Assembly: GCF_013426975.1 (NCBI RefSeq)
Contig: NZ_JACCPY010000001.1
Location: 62,001-126,000, forward strand
Length of the DNA stretch: 64,000 nt
Reading direction: 5' to 3'
Source of the DNA: Sphaerotilus sulfidivorans
GTDB taxonomy: Bacteria; Pseudomonadota; Gammaproteobacteria; Burkholderiales; Burkholderiaceae_C
Below are positions 18,340 to 26,851 of the stretch, in pieces. The translations under genes were made by a program, and so were the position numbers. Under the pieces are notes generated by a model. It worked only from the letters and a program-made list of their open reading frames with translations, did no database searches and had not been told where the DNA came from. Position 1 is the stretch's first letter. The number at the start of each line of letters is the position of its first letter.

Positions 18340-19008
18340 TCAGTGGGGAAAACGCAGCCCCAGCCGCGCCGCGGTGACCACCGCCTCGGTGCGCGAGCCC
18401 ACGTCGAGCTTGCGGAACAGCGCCAGCAGATGCGTCTTGATGGTGGACTCGGCCAGATCGAGCTCGCGGCAGATGATCTTGTTCGACTGCCCGGCCGCCA
18501 GCAGCCGCAGCACGTCGACCTGACGCGGCGACAGGCCGAGCCGGTCGATGATCTCGGCATTGCGCGCGTCCTGCGACACCGAGGGCACCGAGGCCACCGG
18601 CGCAGGCGCCACCGCGTTGTAGACCGCTGGCGGCAGGTAGACGCCCCCGCCCAGCACCACCCGCAGCGCACTCTCGACGCCGCCGCCCCGGGTGGTCTTC
18701 GGGATGAAGCCCGCCGCGCCCTCGTTGAGCGCGGCGATCATGGTCTCGGCGTCATCGGTGGCCGACATCACCACGATGGTCAGCTCGTCGGACACCGCAC
18801 GCAGCTGGCGCAGCGTCGACAGGCCCTGGCTGTCGGAGACGCCCAGATCGAGCAGCACCAGCTCGATGTCGGGCTCGGCCTGCAGGCGCTCGAGCGCCTC
18901 GCGCACGCCGCCGGCCTCGCGCATCTCCACCTCGGGAAAACGGGCGGACAGCAGCATCATCAGGCCGGAGCGGAACAGCGTGTGATCGTCGACGAGGAGA
19001 GCCTTCAT
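18340..19008 (-). CDS. NarL/FixJ-type response regulator
   Basis: 222 residues. The receiver domain (1-120) has the acidic pair VDD at residues 6-8, the phospho-acceptor Asp in LVLLDLG (about 53) and the conserved Lys in GFIPKT. A linker leads to a LuxR-type helix-turn-helix (about 155-220) with GLSPRQVDVLRLLAAGQSNK and ESTIKTHL. It should bind DNA when phosphorylated. No histidine kinase gene lies next to it. Its only partner in the putative operon is the PhnD-like protein downstream. Confidence 0.9.
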   Translation of the reverse strand: MKALLVDDHTLFRSGLMMLLSARFPEVEMREAGGVREALERLQAEPDIELVLLDLGVSDSQGLSTLRQLRAVSDELTIVVMSATDDAETMIAALNEGAAGFIPKTTRGGGVESALRVVLGGGVYLPPAVYNAVAPAPVASVPSVSQDARNAEIIDRLGLSPRQVDVLRLLAAGQSNKIICRELDLAESTIKTHLLALFRKLDVGSRTEAVVTAARLGLRFPH

Positions 19009-19095
19009 GCAGCGGCCAGCGAATCGGAGGAGCCCCGACTATAGCCAAGCCGGCCTGCGTTCAGCTTGCAGGCGCCTGTGCCGCCCTCCGTGCTG

Positions 19096-20193
19096 TCACC
19101 GGTGTGGTGACAGCGCGTCGGCTGCCTCGGCCAGGCAGCGGCAGCCGGTCAGCGCCATCGCGATCTCCAGCTCGTCGCGCAGCAGGCGCAGCATGTGCGC
19201 CACGCCCTGCGCGCCGGCCACCGCCAGCGCGTGCACCTGCGGGCGGCCCACCAGCACCGCAGACGCGCCCAGGCCCAGCGCCTTGAGCACATCGGTGCCA
19301 CGGCGGATGCCGCCGTCGACCAGCACCGGCAGCCCGTCCGCCGCCGCGACGATGCGCGGCAGCAGCTCGGCGGTGGCCGGCAGGGTGTCGAGCGTGCGCC
19401 CGCCGTGGTTGGAGACGACCAGGCCTGCGGCGCCCGACTCGCGCGCCAGACGCGCATCCTCCGGATGCGTGATGCCCTTGAGCAGCACCGGCAGCCGGGT
19501 GTGCCCGACCAGCCAGGCCACATCGTCCCAGGTCGGCATGGCGGCCAGCAGGCCGTCGAAGAGTGCGCTCTGGCCGGGCAGCAGCGCCGGTGCCGGCGGC
19601 GGGCGCAGGCCCTCCAGATGCACCGCACGCACGCCCGGCGGCAGCCGGAAGCCGGTGCGGCGCTCGCGGTCGCGCGCGCCGCTGACGGGGGCGTCCACCG
19701 TCAGCACCAGCGCCTCGCAGCCGGCCGCTTCGGCACGGCGCACCAGCGCCAGCGTGAAGTCTCGGTCGGGCTGGATGTAGACCTGGAACCACAGCGGCCC
19801 CGAGTCCGGATCGCGGCGCATGATGTGCGCCACCGCCTCGACCGGCACGCTCGACTGGGTGCTGAGCACCATGCCCGCCTGCAGCGCGGCCGCCGCCTGC
19901 GCGGTGGCGAGTTCGCCCTCCGGATGCGCCAGGCGCTGGTAGGCCACCGGCGCCAGCAGCACCGGATGCGCCAGCGTGCGCCCGAGCAGCTCGACCCGGG
20001 TGTGCGCACCGGCCATCGGGCGCAGCACCCGCGACTGCAGCCCGATCTGCTGCCAGGCGCGCAGATTGGCCGCCAGCGTCAGCTCGTCGGCCGCGCCGCC
20101 GTCGAAATAGGCGCGGGCCTGGGCCTCCAGCCGCTCGGCAGCAGCGGCGGCATAGTCGGGCAAGGCGACCGGCAGCGCCACCGGCGGCGTCAC
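19096..20193 (-). CDS. FMN-dependent alpha-hydroxy-acid oxidase/dehydrogenase (LldD family)
   Basis: 365 residues with the complete family layout. PVAYQRLAHPEGE is the FMN-binding start, ALVLTVDAPVSGARDRE follows, LLKGITHPEDA carries the catalytic-region Lys, and SNHGGRTLD carries the active-site His (about 264). PVLVDGGIRRGTDVLKALGLGA is the FMN phosphate site. Members oxidise L-lactate, glycolate or mandelate type acids. The substrate cannot be read from sequence. Its ATG overlaps the exbD stop by 4 bases, so it is translated as the last gene of the TonB/ExbBD iron-uptake run, which is an unusual place for it. Confidence 0.88.
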   Translation of the reverse strand: MTPPVALPVALPDYAAAAAERLEAQARAYFDGGAADELTLAANLRAWQQIGLQSRVLRPMAGAHTRVELLGRTLAHPVLLAPVAYQRLAHPEGELATAQAAAALQAGMVLSTQSSVPVEAVAHIMRRDPDSGPLWFQVYIQPDRDFTLALVRRAEAAGCEALVLTVDAPVSGARDRERRTGFRLPPGVRAVHLEGLRPPPAPALLPGQSALFDGLLAAMPTWDDVAWLVGHTRLPVLLKGITHPEDARLARESGAAGLVVSNHGGRTLDTLPATAELLPRIVAAADGLPVLVDGGIRRGTDVLKALGLGASAVLVGRPQVHALAVAGAQGVAHMLRLLRDELEIAMALTGCRCLAEAADALSPHR

Positions 20194-20606
20194 GGCTCGG
20201 GCTGGCTGACGAAGCCGACCTTGCTCAGGCCGGCCTTCGTCGCATCGGCCAACGTCTGCGCGACATGGCGGTAAGGCACGTCCTGGTCGGCGCGCAGATG
20301 GATCTCGGGCTGCACCGGCTTGAGTCCCTCGGCCTGGAAGCGCAGGGCCGCCTCCTCGCGGCTGACGCGCTCGCCGTTCCAGTAGCGCTGGCCCTCGGCA
20401 TCGATGGCGAACTCGATCTTGTCGGGCACCGGCAGGTTCTCCTGGCTGGTGGCCTGCGGCAGCTGCAGCTTGACGGAATGCGTCAGCAGCGGCGCGGTGA
20501 CGATGAAGATCACCAGCAGCACCAGCATCACGTCGATCAGCGGCACCATGTTGATCTCCGACACCGGGGCGCCGGAGGACTGTCGGTCGAAACTGGCGAA
20601 GGCCAT
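20190..20606 (-). CDS. exbD: ExbD/TolR biopolymer transport protein
   Basis: 138 residues. There is a single N-terminal membrane helix (about 20-42), preceded by SEINMVPLIDVMLVLLVIFI, whose Asp in the helix is the proton-relay residue of this family. The rest is periplasmic. ExbD works with ExbB and TonB to energise outer-membrane receptors with the proton motive force. The adjacent exbB, tonB and siderophore receptor favour ExbD over TolR. It is 24 bases downstream of exbB and overlaps the next gene by 4 bases. Confidence 0.9.
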   Translation of the reverse strand: MAFASFDRQSSGAPVSEINMVPLIDVMLVLLVIFIVTAPLLTHSVKLQLPQATSQENLPVPDKIEFAIDAEGQRYWNGERVSREEAALRFQAEGLKPVQPEIHLRADQDVPYRHVAQTLADATKAGLSKVGFVSQPEP

Positions 20607-20630
20607 GTCGGTTCTCCCGGTTCCGCGCGA

Positions 20631-21485
20631 TCAGGCCGCAGCCGGACGCAGCGGGCGCACCGCACCGGCCTCGGCGCCACGATCGCGGCCGTTGTCGGCC
20701 AGCGTCGAGCCGGTCGACAGGAAGGTCAGCAGCTCGAAGGCGAAGGCGTCGAGCTTGGCATTGAGCACCCGGTTGCCACGGTTGAAGGCGTTGTAGGCGA
20801 TGACCGCCGGAATCGCCACCGCCAGACCGATGCCGGTCATGATCAGCGCCTCGCCGACCGGACCGGCGACCTTGTCCAGCGTGCCCGCACCGCTCATGCC
20901 GATGGCCAGGAGCGCGTGGTAGACGCCCCAGACGGTGCCGAACAGGCCGACGAAGGGCGCGGTCGCGCCGACGGTGGCCAGCAGCGTCAGGCCGTTCTCC
21001 AGCCGGGTGGTCTCCTCGTCGAGCACCTTCTTGATGGTGCGGGTGACGAATTCCTGGCCGGTGCCGGCCTCCTGCAGCTTGGCCGCGCCGTACTTGGCGT
21101 GGTGGGCCTGGGCATGGATCGCATGCGCGGCCAGGTGGCCGAAGGGATCCTGCACGCCATGGGCGCGGATCTCTGCATCCACCTCGTCGAGCGAGCGGGC
21201 ATTCCAGAAGAAGTTCAGGAACTTCTCGCTGCGACGACGGCGGATGAACTGCGACAGGCCCTTGATGATGATCAGGGCCCAGGAGGCCACCGACATCAGC
21301 ACCAGCACGCCCAGCAGCGCCTTGCCGACGAAGTCGGCCTGGGCGATGAAGTGGCCGAAGCCCATGGCCTGGCCGGCAGCGGCGGTCTGGGCGACCGCCT
21401 GGGTGGCGGTGGCGGCAGCGGCATCGGCCGCCGAGGCGGCCAGCGTGGCGGCCGAGGCCGCGGTATCGGTCGTGGACGGGTTCAT
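20631..21485 (-). CDS. exbB: ExbB proton-channel protein
   Basis: 284 residues. A long Ala/Thr-rich N-terminal extension (about 1-45) precedes the first membrane helix (about 55-77). Helices two and three lie near 165-190 and 205-230, with GLTLLATVGATAPFVGLFGTVWGV and GLAVAIPAVIAYN, given here as separate parts of the MotA/TolQ/ExbB domain. It forms the inner-membrane proton channel with ExbD. The N-terminal extension resembles that of ExbB proteins with extended periplasmic heads. Its upstream spacer contains 6-bp tandem repeats. Confidence 0.9.
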   Translation of the reverse strand: MNPSTTDTAASAATLAASAADAAAATATQAVAQTAAAGQAMGFGHFIAQADFVGKALLGVLVLMSVASWALIIIKGLSQFIRRRRSEKFLNFFWNARSLDEVDAEIRAHGVQDPFGHLAAHAIHAQAHHAKYGAAKLQEAGTGQEFVTRTIKKVLDEETTRLENGLTLLATVGATAPFVGLFGTVWGVYHALLAIGMSGAGTLDKVAGPVGEALIMTGIGLAVAIPAVIAYNAFNRGNRVLNAKLDAFAFELLTFLSTGSTLADNGRDRGAEAGAVRPLRPAAA

Positions 21486-21504
21486 CGGAGCTTCCGTTTC
21501 AGTC

Positions 21505-21522
21505 TGTTCGTGTTCGTGTTCG
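21505..21522. repeat. 6-bp tandem repeat in the tonB-exbB spacer
   Basis: tgttcg is repeated three times in a row and followed by the related gttcgtgttcatgttt. The run lies within the 77-base spacer between tonB and exbB. Confidence 0.8.
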
Positions 21523-21562
21523 GTTCGTGTTCATGTTTCCGGATGCGATCGGGCAGGCGCCC

Positions 21563-22309
21563 TCACTCCAGCTCGAAGGCCAGCGGCATCGCGATCCAGA
21601 ACTCGAAGGGCACGCCGTTCTCGGTGCGCGGCTTGACGCGGGCGCCCATCGCCGCACGCAGCGCCGCCTGGTCGAGGCGGGCATGGCCGGAGGAGCGCTG
21701 CAGCAGCACCTGCTTCGGCGCGCCGCGGGTGTCGATCAGCGCGCGCACGATCACGGTGCCCTCCTCCTTGAGCCGGCGCGAGGCCAGCGGGTACTCGATC
21801 TCGGGCACCCGCACCCAGTCGCTGTCGGTCAGCACCACGGTGCGCGGCGCCGCCGGTGCGGGCGCCGGCGGCGTCGGCGGTGCAGGAGGAGCCGGCGGTG
21901 CCGGGGGCGCGGGCGGCACCGGCGGCGCTTCCGGCGCGGGCAGCGGCGGCGGCTCGGCCGGTGGCGGCGGCGCGACGAAGGCCGGCTGCGGCACCGGCAG
22001 CGGCGGCGGCTTGGCCGCCAGCACCGGTGCGGGCGGCGGCGGCGGGGTCTTCGGGCGCGGCTGGGGCGGAGGCGGCGGCTTCGGCGCCTCGGGGGTCGGC
22101 GCGATCAGGTCGACCATCATCGGCGCCATCTCGGCGGCGGCCTCGCGCACGGCAGGCACCTGCAGCAGGGCCCAGCCGGCCAGCAGATGCGCGCCCAGCA
22201 TCGAGCCGACCAGCACGCGGCGCGCGCCCGGGCCCAGCGCATCGGGCGAGGCGCTGCCCAGGTGCAGCGGCGGCAGCGGTGCCGGCGGAAGGGGTGCGGT
22301 GGTGTCCAT
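21563..22309 (-). CDS. tonB: TonB energy-transducing protein
   Basis: 248 residues. A short cytosolic N-terminus leads to a membrane helix (about 31-50, VLVGSMLGAHLLAGWALL) and a long Pro/Ala-rich periplasmic spacer (about 72-155). The C-terminal TonB domain has VRVPEIEYPLASRRLKEEG and VIVRALIDTRGAPKQVLLQR. TonB transmits the ExbBD-generated energy to the plug of outer-membrane receptors. It starts 5 bases after the piuC-type gene stops and precedes exbB, so the receptor, hydroxylase and energy module probably form one Fur-controlled unit. Confidence 0.92.
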   Translation of the reverse strand: MDTTAPLPPAPLPPLHLGSASPDALGPGARRVLVGSMLGAHLLAGWALLQVPAVREAAAEMAPMMVDLIAPTPEAPKPPPPPQPRPKTPPPPPAPVLAAKPPPLPVPQPAFVAPPPPAEPPPLPAPEAPPVPPAPPAPPAPPAPPTPPAPAPAAPRTVVLTDSDWVRVPEIEYPLASRRLKEEGTVIVRALIDTRGAPKQVLLQRSSGHARLDQAALRAAMGARVKPRTENGVPFEFWIAMPLAFELE

Positions 22310-22314
22310 CGGGT

Positions 22315-23013
22315 TCAGGTGTCAGCCCACAGGCGCAGCAGGTTGTGGTACGAGCCGGTCAGGCCGACCACGCCGGCATCGGTCTCGCCGACGGTGCTGC
22401 GCAGGTGCATCAGGTGGCGGTCCATGTCGTGGAGCAGGCGGCGCTGCTCGTCGCTGCGCACCATGCTCTCGACCCAGAAGAAGCTGGCGACACGGTGGCC
22501 GCGCGTCACCGGCTCGACCCGGTGCACGCTGGTGCCGGGATAGACGACCATGTCGCCGGCGGCCAGCTTGACGCGCTGCTCGCCATAGGTGTCGTCGATC
22601 ACCAGCTCGCCGCCGTCGTAGTCGGCCGGATCGGCCAGGAACAGCGTGCAGCTGATGTCGGTGCGCACCCGCTCGGGCGGCAGGCCGCCGCGCGCCGGCA
22701 CATAGCGCACCGCGTTGTCGACATGGGCGCCGTAGGTGTTGGTCCGCCCGCCATAGCGGTTGAACATCGGCGGAAAGACCCGCTTGGGCAGCGTCGCCGA
22801 GAAGAACAGCGGGTGGCGGTCGAGCGCCGACAGGATCAGCCCCTGCAGCGCCTGCGCCACCGCGCTGCCGACCGGCAGCTGCTCGTTGTTCTTGACGGTC
22901 AGGGCCTGGGCGCCGGCGGTGACCGCGCCGTCGCTCCACGGCGCATCGGCCAGCAGGCGCCGGGCCTGCGCGAGTGCCGCGGCATCGAGCACGGCGGGAA
23001 TGCGGATCAGCAT
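22315..23013 (-). CDS. Fe(II)/2-oxoglutarate-dependent hydroxylase, PiuC/PKHD type
   Basis: 232 residues. The cupin-like oxygenase core has the iron-binding triad: YGAHVDNAV (His and Asp at about 93-95) and the distal His in [17 protein letters not shown], where the final Arg binds 2-oxoglutarate. [11 protein letters not shown] and [17 protein letters not shown] are further family marks. PiuC-type proteins are commonly encoded next to TonB-dependent siderophore receptors, as here, and are iron-responsive. Their exact substrate is not established. Confidence 0.9.
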   Translation of the reverse strand: MLIRIPAVLDAAALAQARRLLADAPWSDGAVTAGAQALTVKNNEQLPVGSAVAQALQGLILSALDRHPLFFSATLPKRVFPPMFNRYGGRTNTYGAHVDNAVRYVPARGGLPPERVRTDISCTLFLADPADYDGGELVIDDTYGEQRVKLAAGDMVVYPGTSVHRVEPVTRGHRVASFFWVESMVRSDEQRRLLHDMDRHLMHLRSTVGETDAGVVGLTGSYHNLLRLWADT

Positions 23014-23032
23014 GGCGCCCGGCCCTTTCCGA

Positions 23033-25336
23033 TCAGAACTTCAGCGAGCCGGTGACCTGGATCAGGCGGCCGGCACCCGGCACATAGTGGCCGGAGTACA
23101 GCGAATCCGCATACAGCTTGTTGGTCACGTTGCTGACATTGGCCTTGACGGTGAAGTCCTCGCTGACCTTGTACTCGGCCATCAGGTCGCCGGTGATGAA
23201 CTTCGGTGCGGCCCAGCCGGGGTTGCGGTTCGGGGTCTGGCTGCTGCGGGCGTTCAGGCCGCCACCGACACGCACCTTCGGGGTCAGCTGGTAGGTGGTC
23301 CAGATGGTGCCGCTGTGCTTGGGCGTCAGCGACGGACGGGTGCCCTGGCCTTCCGAGCCGGCCACGCCGACATCGATGTTGGCCACCGGCAGCCACATGT
23401 ACGAGCCGAAGACTTCCCACGCCGGCGTCAGGCGGCCCGACAGGTCGATCTCGGCGCCCGCCACATGGCGCTTGCCCGACAGCGTGACCAGCGCGCTGTC
23501 CGGATCGGTGTTGCGCTCATGCAGCTTGGTGGTGCGGAAGATCGCGAAGCGGCCGGTGAAGTTGCCGTCGGCCGAGGTCAGGTAGCCACCGAACTCAGCG
23601 TTGATCGACTGCTCCGGCGGCACCGCAGCGTTGCCCGCGCTCAGCGAGTAGGCATCACCCGAGGTGTTGAACGAGGTCGCACCGGTCAGATGGAAGGACA
23701 TGCGCTCGCTCGGCTGGAAGATCACGCCGGCGCGCTTGCTCCACTCCGAAACTTCCATCTTGTAGCTGGTGGTGGTGACCGGGCTCAGCGAGGCGGTCGG
23801 CACGGTGTAGATGTCGTAGTCGCCATCCAGTCGGTCGTAGCGGGCACCGACCAGCACCTTCCACATCGGCGCGACCTGCACCAGATCCTGGGCATAGAAG
23901 CCCACGCCGCGCGAGACGTACTCGTTGCCGGTGCGGAAGCTGCGCAGGCTCTCGTCGACCCAGCCGCTGCCGCTGTCGGCGCCGACGGTGGTGGTGGCCT
24001 TGGTCGGCACCACGCCGCCCTGGGCCGCGGTCACCTGCGCGTAGACCTTCTTCTTCTCCAGCGCGTAGTCGGCACCGGCAAGCACCTCGTGCCTGACGCC
24101 CAGGCCCTCGAACTTGCCGCTGAAGTCGGTCTGCGCATAGATGTTGCGCACGTTCTGCACCTTCAGCTGCGTGCCGCGGGTCAGCACCGTCGCATTGCTG
24201 AAGTTGGCCAGGCTGGCCGCGACGCCGCCGGGCTGCAGGGTCGCCGCCGCCAGACGCACGGTCGAGGCGCGCTGGTTGCGGTCGTAGTCGCCGATGCGCA
24301 CCTTGGTGTTCAGCTCCATCGTCGGCGAGAAGCGGTGCACATGACCGAAGCCGACGGTGGTGGCCTCGCCCTGGTTGCGGTCGCTGGTCATGCCGTAGTA
24401 GGCGCTCGGATCGACCGGCAGCAGCGTGGTCGTGCCGACGGCGGACGTCGCGGTCGGGCGGACCCACGGCAGGCCGTAGTTCATGCCGTTGTCGTTGTCC
24501 AGATGGTAGAAGGACAGCGTGAACTCGTCCTTCTCGCCGATGCCGGTGCGGTAGGTGCCGGCCAGGCCGGTCTTGTTGATCGACGAGCCGGCGCCGTTGT
24601 TGTCGGCCTGGGTGTCCATCACGCCCAGACGCAGCGCCGAGCTGTCGCCAGTGCGGATGTTGAAGTCGCCCACCACCCGCAGGTAGCTGTGGCTGCCGAC
24701 GGTCACATCGACCTGGTTCTCGTTGATCAGACGCGGGGTCTTGGTGACCTGGTTGACCGCGCCGCCGGTCGAACCCCGGCCGAACATCATCGACGCCGAG
24801 CCACGCAGCAACTCCAGACGATCCAGGAAGAAGGTATCGCGGTCGTAGAAGGCCGGATCACGCATGCCGTCGACGAAGACGTCGCCGGTCGACTGCAGCG
24901 GGAAGCCGCGCAGGCGGATGTCCTCCTCGCCGCCTTCGGCCGCCAGGAAGCTGATGCCGGCGGTGTTTTTCAGCACATCCTTCATCGTGTCGAGATTGCG
25001 ATCGTCGATCAGCTTCTCGGTGACCACGGTGACCGACTGCGCCACGTCGCGCAGTTCCTGCCGGCCCTTGCCGATGGTGGTGGTGGTGGCCTGCAGGCTG
25101 TCCTTGCCGCGCTCCTCGTCCTTCTTGCCCTTGACGGTGATCTTGCGCAGCGTCGAGACCTCGGCGGCAGCCGGCTCGGTGGCGGCGGCAGGCGCCTGCT
25201 GGGCCAGCACCTGCGGCGCCAGGCAGGCCAGGCCGAAGCCGGCGGCCAGCGCGCCCAGCGGCAGCGCCTGGGCCAGAGAAGGACGGGTTGCGGGAGCTGC
25301 TGGCGCAGCAACGGAGCGGGAACGACGGCGAGCCAT
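23033..25336 (-). CDS. TonB-dependent siderophore receptor
   Basis: 767 residues. An Arg-rich N-terminus and signal peptide end around LAQ-QA (about 46). The plug domain follows (about 85-205), with [36 protein letters not shown] and [21 protein letters not shown] beta-barrel runs to the final Phe (VTGSLKF), as expected for an outer-membrane protein. The pairing with the PiuC-type gene suggests a catecholate-type receptor of the Fiu/CirA group, but the ligand is inferred. A Fur-box-like site lies 89 bases upstream of the ATG, so expression should rise when iron is scarce. Confidence 0.93.
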   Translation of the reverse strand: MARRRSRSVAAPAAPATRPSLAQALPLGALAAGFGLACLAPQVLAQQAPAAATEPAAAEVSTLRKITVKGKKDEERGKDSLQATTTTIGKGRQELRDVAQSVTVVTEKLIDDRNLDTMKDVLKNTAGISFLAAEGGEEDIRLRGFPLQSTGDVFVDGMRDPAFYDRDTFFLDRLELLRGSASMMFGRGSTGGAVNQVTKTPRLINENQVDVTVGSHSYLRVVGDFNIRTGDSSALRLGVMDTQADNNGAGSSINKTGLAGTYRTGIGEKDEFTLSFYHLDNDNGMNYGLPWVRPTATSAVGTTTLLPVDPSAYYGMTSDRNQGEATTVGFGHVHRFSPTMELNTKVRIGDYDRNQRASTVRLAAATLQPGGVAASLANFSNATVLTRGTQLKVQNVRNIYAQTDFSGKFEGLGVRHEVLAGADYALEKKKVYAQVTAAQGGVVPTKATTTVGADSGSGWVDESLRSFRTGNEYVSRGVGFYAQDLVQVAPMWKVLVGARYDRLDGDYDIYTVPTASLSPVTTTSYKMEVSEWSKRAGVIFQPSERMSFHLTGATSFNTSGDAYSLSAGNAAVPPEQSINAEFGGYLTSADGNFTGRFAIFRTTKLHERNTDPDSALVTLSGKRHVAGAEIDLSGRLTPAWEVFGSYMWLPVANIDVGVAGSEGQGTRPSLTPKHSGTIWTTYQLTPKVRVGGGLNARSSQTPNRNPGWAAPKFITGDLMAEYKVSEDFTVKANVSNVTNKLYADSLYSGHYVPGAGRLIQVTGSLKF

Positions 25337-25424
25337 GTCGGAGTCCTGATGCAGTGAAGTCGTTGGGGAGAGCGCGATGCATCGACGATCTGCCTGGCTC
25401 GCGGCTGGGTGTCATCGTCAGTTC

Positions 25425-25443
25425 ATTAATGATAACGATTCTT
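25425..25443. promoter_or_regulatory. Fur box upstream of the siderophore receptor
   Basis: attaatgataacgattctt matches 13 of 19 positions of the Fur consensus GATAATGATAATCATTATC. It lies 89 bases before the receptor ATG in an AT-rich patch. It differs by a single base from the site upstream of hemP, which strengthens the call. Confidence 0.78.
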
Positions 25444-25615
25444 ATTATTTTGACTGCAACCCTTCTTGATCTTGCTGGAGCGCAGGCGCTGCAGAAGGCA
25501 AAACCGTCGCCAAAGAGCAACAGATCATGGGCAAAGAAGAAGTCGAGACCTTTGAACGTGCGTCAGATCACATCCGACACAAAAATAACATTAGTAAGAA
25601 TGAGTCGCAAAAAGA

Positions 25616-26851
25616 TTGCCGCCAGATCGGTGCATGCTTCGCACAGGTGCCCTTTCCCCCATGCAGTTCCCGCACACCATGCCCACGCCCCTGAACGCCT
25701 CCTCGTCGACCCGCAACGGACTGGAGATCCTGCAAGGCCGCAGCGGCTTCGCGCAGCTCGCGCCGGAGTGGCGGCGGCTGGTGGAGACGCAGACGCCGGC
25801 GCAGACCAGCCCTTTCCAGCATCCGGACTGGATCGGCGCCTGGCTGGCATCGATCTGCACCGAGCCGGACGGGCTGCGGCTGCTGGCGCTGCGCCACCAC
25901 GGCGAGCTGGTCGCGGTGCTGCCGCTGGTGCCGCATGCCTGCCCGCTGGCGCGGCTGCTGCCGCAGTGGACGATGATCCAGGGCCCGCACATGGTGCTGA
26001 CCGAGCTGGCCGGCGGCCCCTCGCGCTGGCCCGCGATGCTGCAGGCGCTGCTCAGGCAGCGCACGCTGCGCTGCAGCGCGCTGCAGCTGCCGGCGGTGAT
26101 CCATGAACTCGCCCCGGCCGCCGAGGCCCTGCCCGCTGGCAGCACGATGCGCCGGGTGCACCGCAGCGAATCGGCCTGGCTGGACTGCAGTGGCGACATC
26201 GAGCAGGCGCTGGCGCGGGTGCAGCGCTCCTTCCGGCAGAACCTGCGCCGGCTCGGCCGTCGCGCCGACAGCCAAGGCCAGGTCGCGCTGGAGGTGGCCG
26301 ACACGCCCGCGGCGCTGGAGGAGGCGCTGACGCATTTCCTCGACATCGAGGCCTCCGGCTGGAAGGGCCGCAGCGGCTCGGCGATCCGCGACGATGCGCG
26401 GCTGGTCGGCTTCTACCGCGCGCTGGTGCGCGACTTCGGCGCACGCGGCCAGTGCCGCATCCACCGGCTGACGCTCGACGGCCGCACCGTCGCGGCCCAG
26501 TTCGCGCTGCGGAGCGGGCGGCAGCTCAACCTGCTGAAGATCGGCTACGACGAAGCCTTCTCGGCGATCGCGCCCGGCCATCTGCTGATGATGCGCATCA
26601 TCGAGCGCAGCTGCGCCGACCCGGATCTCGACCGGCTCAGCCTGGTCACCCATCCGTCATGGGCGCATCTGTGGAAGCCGCAGCTGGCCGAGGTCGATCA
26701 CCTCACGCTGACCATGCCGGGCTGGGACGGCCGGCTGCTGGGCCGCCTGATGCAGTGGCGCGACCAGCGCCGCGCCCGCACGGCCGCGACTCCGGACGAG
26801 CCGGCGGCCAGCTCGGGCCTGCCGACCCGGACTCAGTTCGACGGCACCTGA
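25616..26851 (+). CDS. GNAT-fold acyltransferase of the CelD/BcsL (Acetyltransf_6) type
   Basis: 411 residues from the first ATG. An ATG at 25661 (MQFPHT) is a possible later start, and no ribosome site decides. The protein resembles the CelD/BcsL and FemAB-like group, with PFQHPDWIGAWLASI early, ALARVQRSFRQNLRRLGRR in the middle and a C-terminal GNAT half. That half carries FLDIEASGWKGRSGSAI, FYRALVRDF and GRTVAAQFALRSGRQLNLLKI. These proteins are linked to polysaccharide or lipid acylation in other bacteria. The product here is unknown. It diverges from the Fur-controlled receptor, and its last 19 bases overlap the end of the convergent DUF2325 gene. Confidence 0.75.
   Translation: MPPDRCMLRTGALSPMQFPHTMPTPLNASSSTRNGLEILQGRSGFAQLAPEWRRLVETQTPAQTSPFQHPDWIGAWLASICTEPDGLRLLALRHHGELVAVLPLVPHACPLARLLPQWTMIQGPHMVLTELAGGPSRWPAMLQALLRQRTLRCSALQLPAVIHELAPAAEALPAGSTMRRVHRSESAWLDCSGDIEQALARVQRSFRQNLRRLGRRADSQGQVALEVADTPAALEEALTHFLDIEASGWKGRSGSAIRDDARLVGFYRALVRDFGARGQCRIHRLTLDGRTVAAQFALRSGRQLNLLKIGYDEAFSAIAPGHLLMMRIIERSCADPDLDRLSLVTHPSWAHLWKPQLAEVDHLTLTMPGWDGRLLGRLMQWRDQRRARTAATPDEPAASSGLPTRTQFDGT

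Noticed and set aside
25574-25595. Second Fur box before the acyltransferase gene
   Set aside because: The AT-rich stretch matches only about 10 of 19 consensus positions, close to what an AT-rich patch gives by chance.
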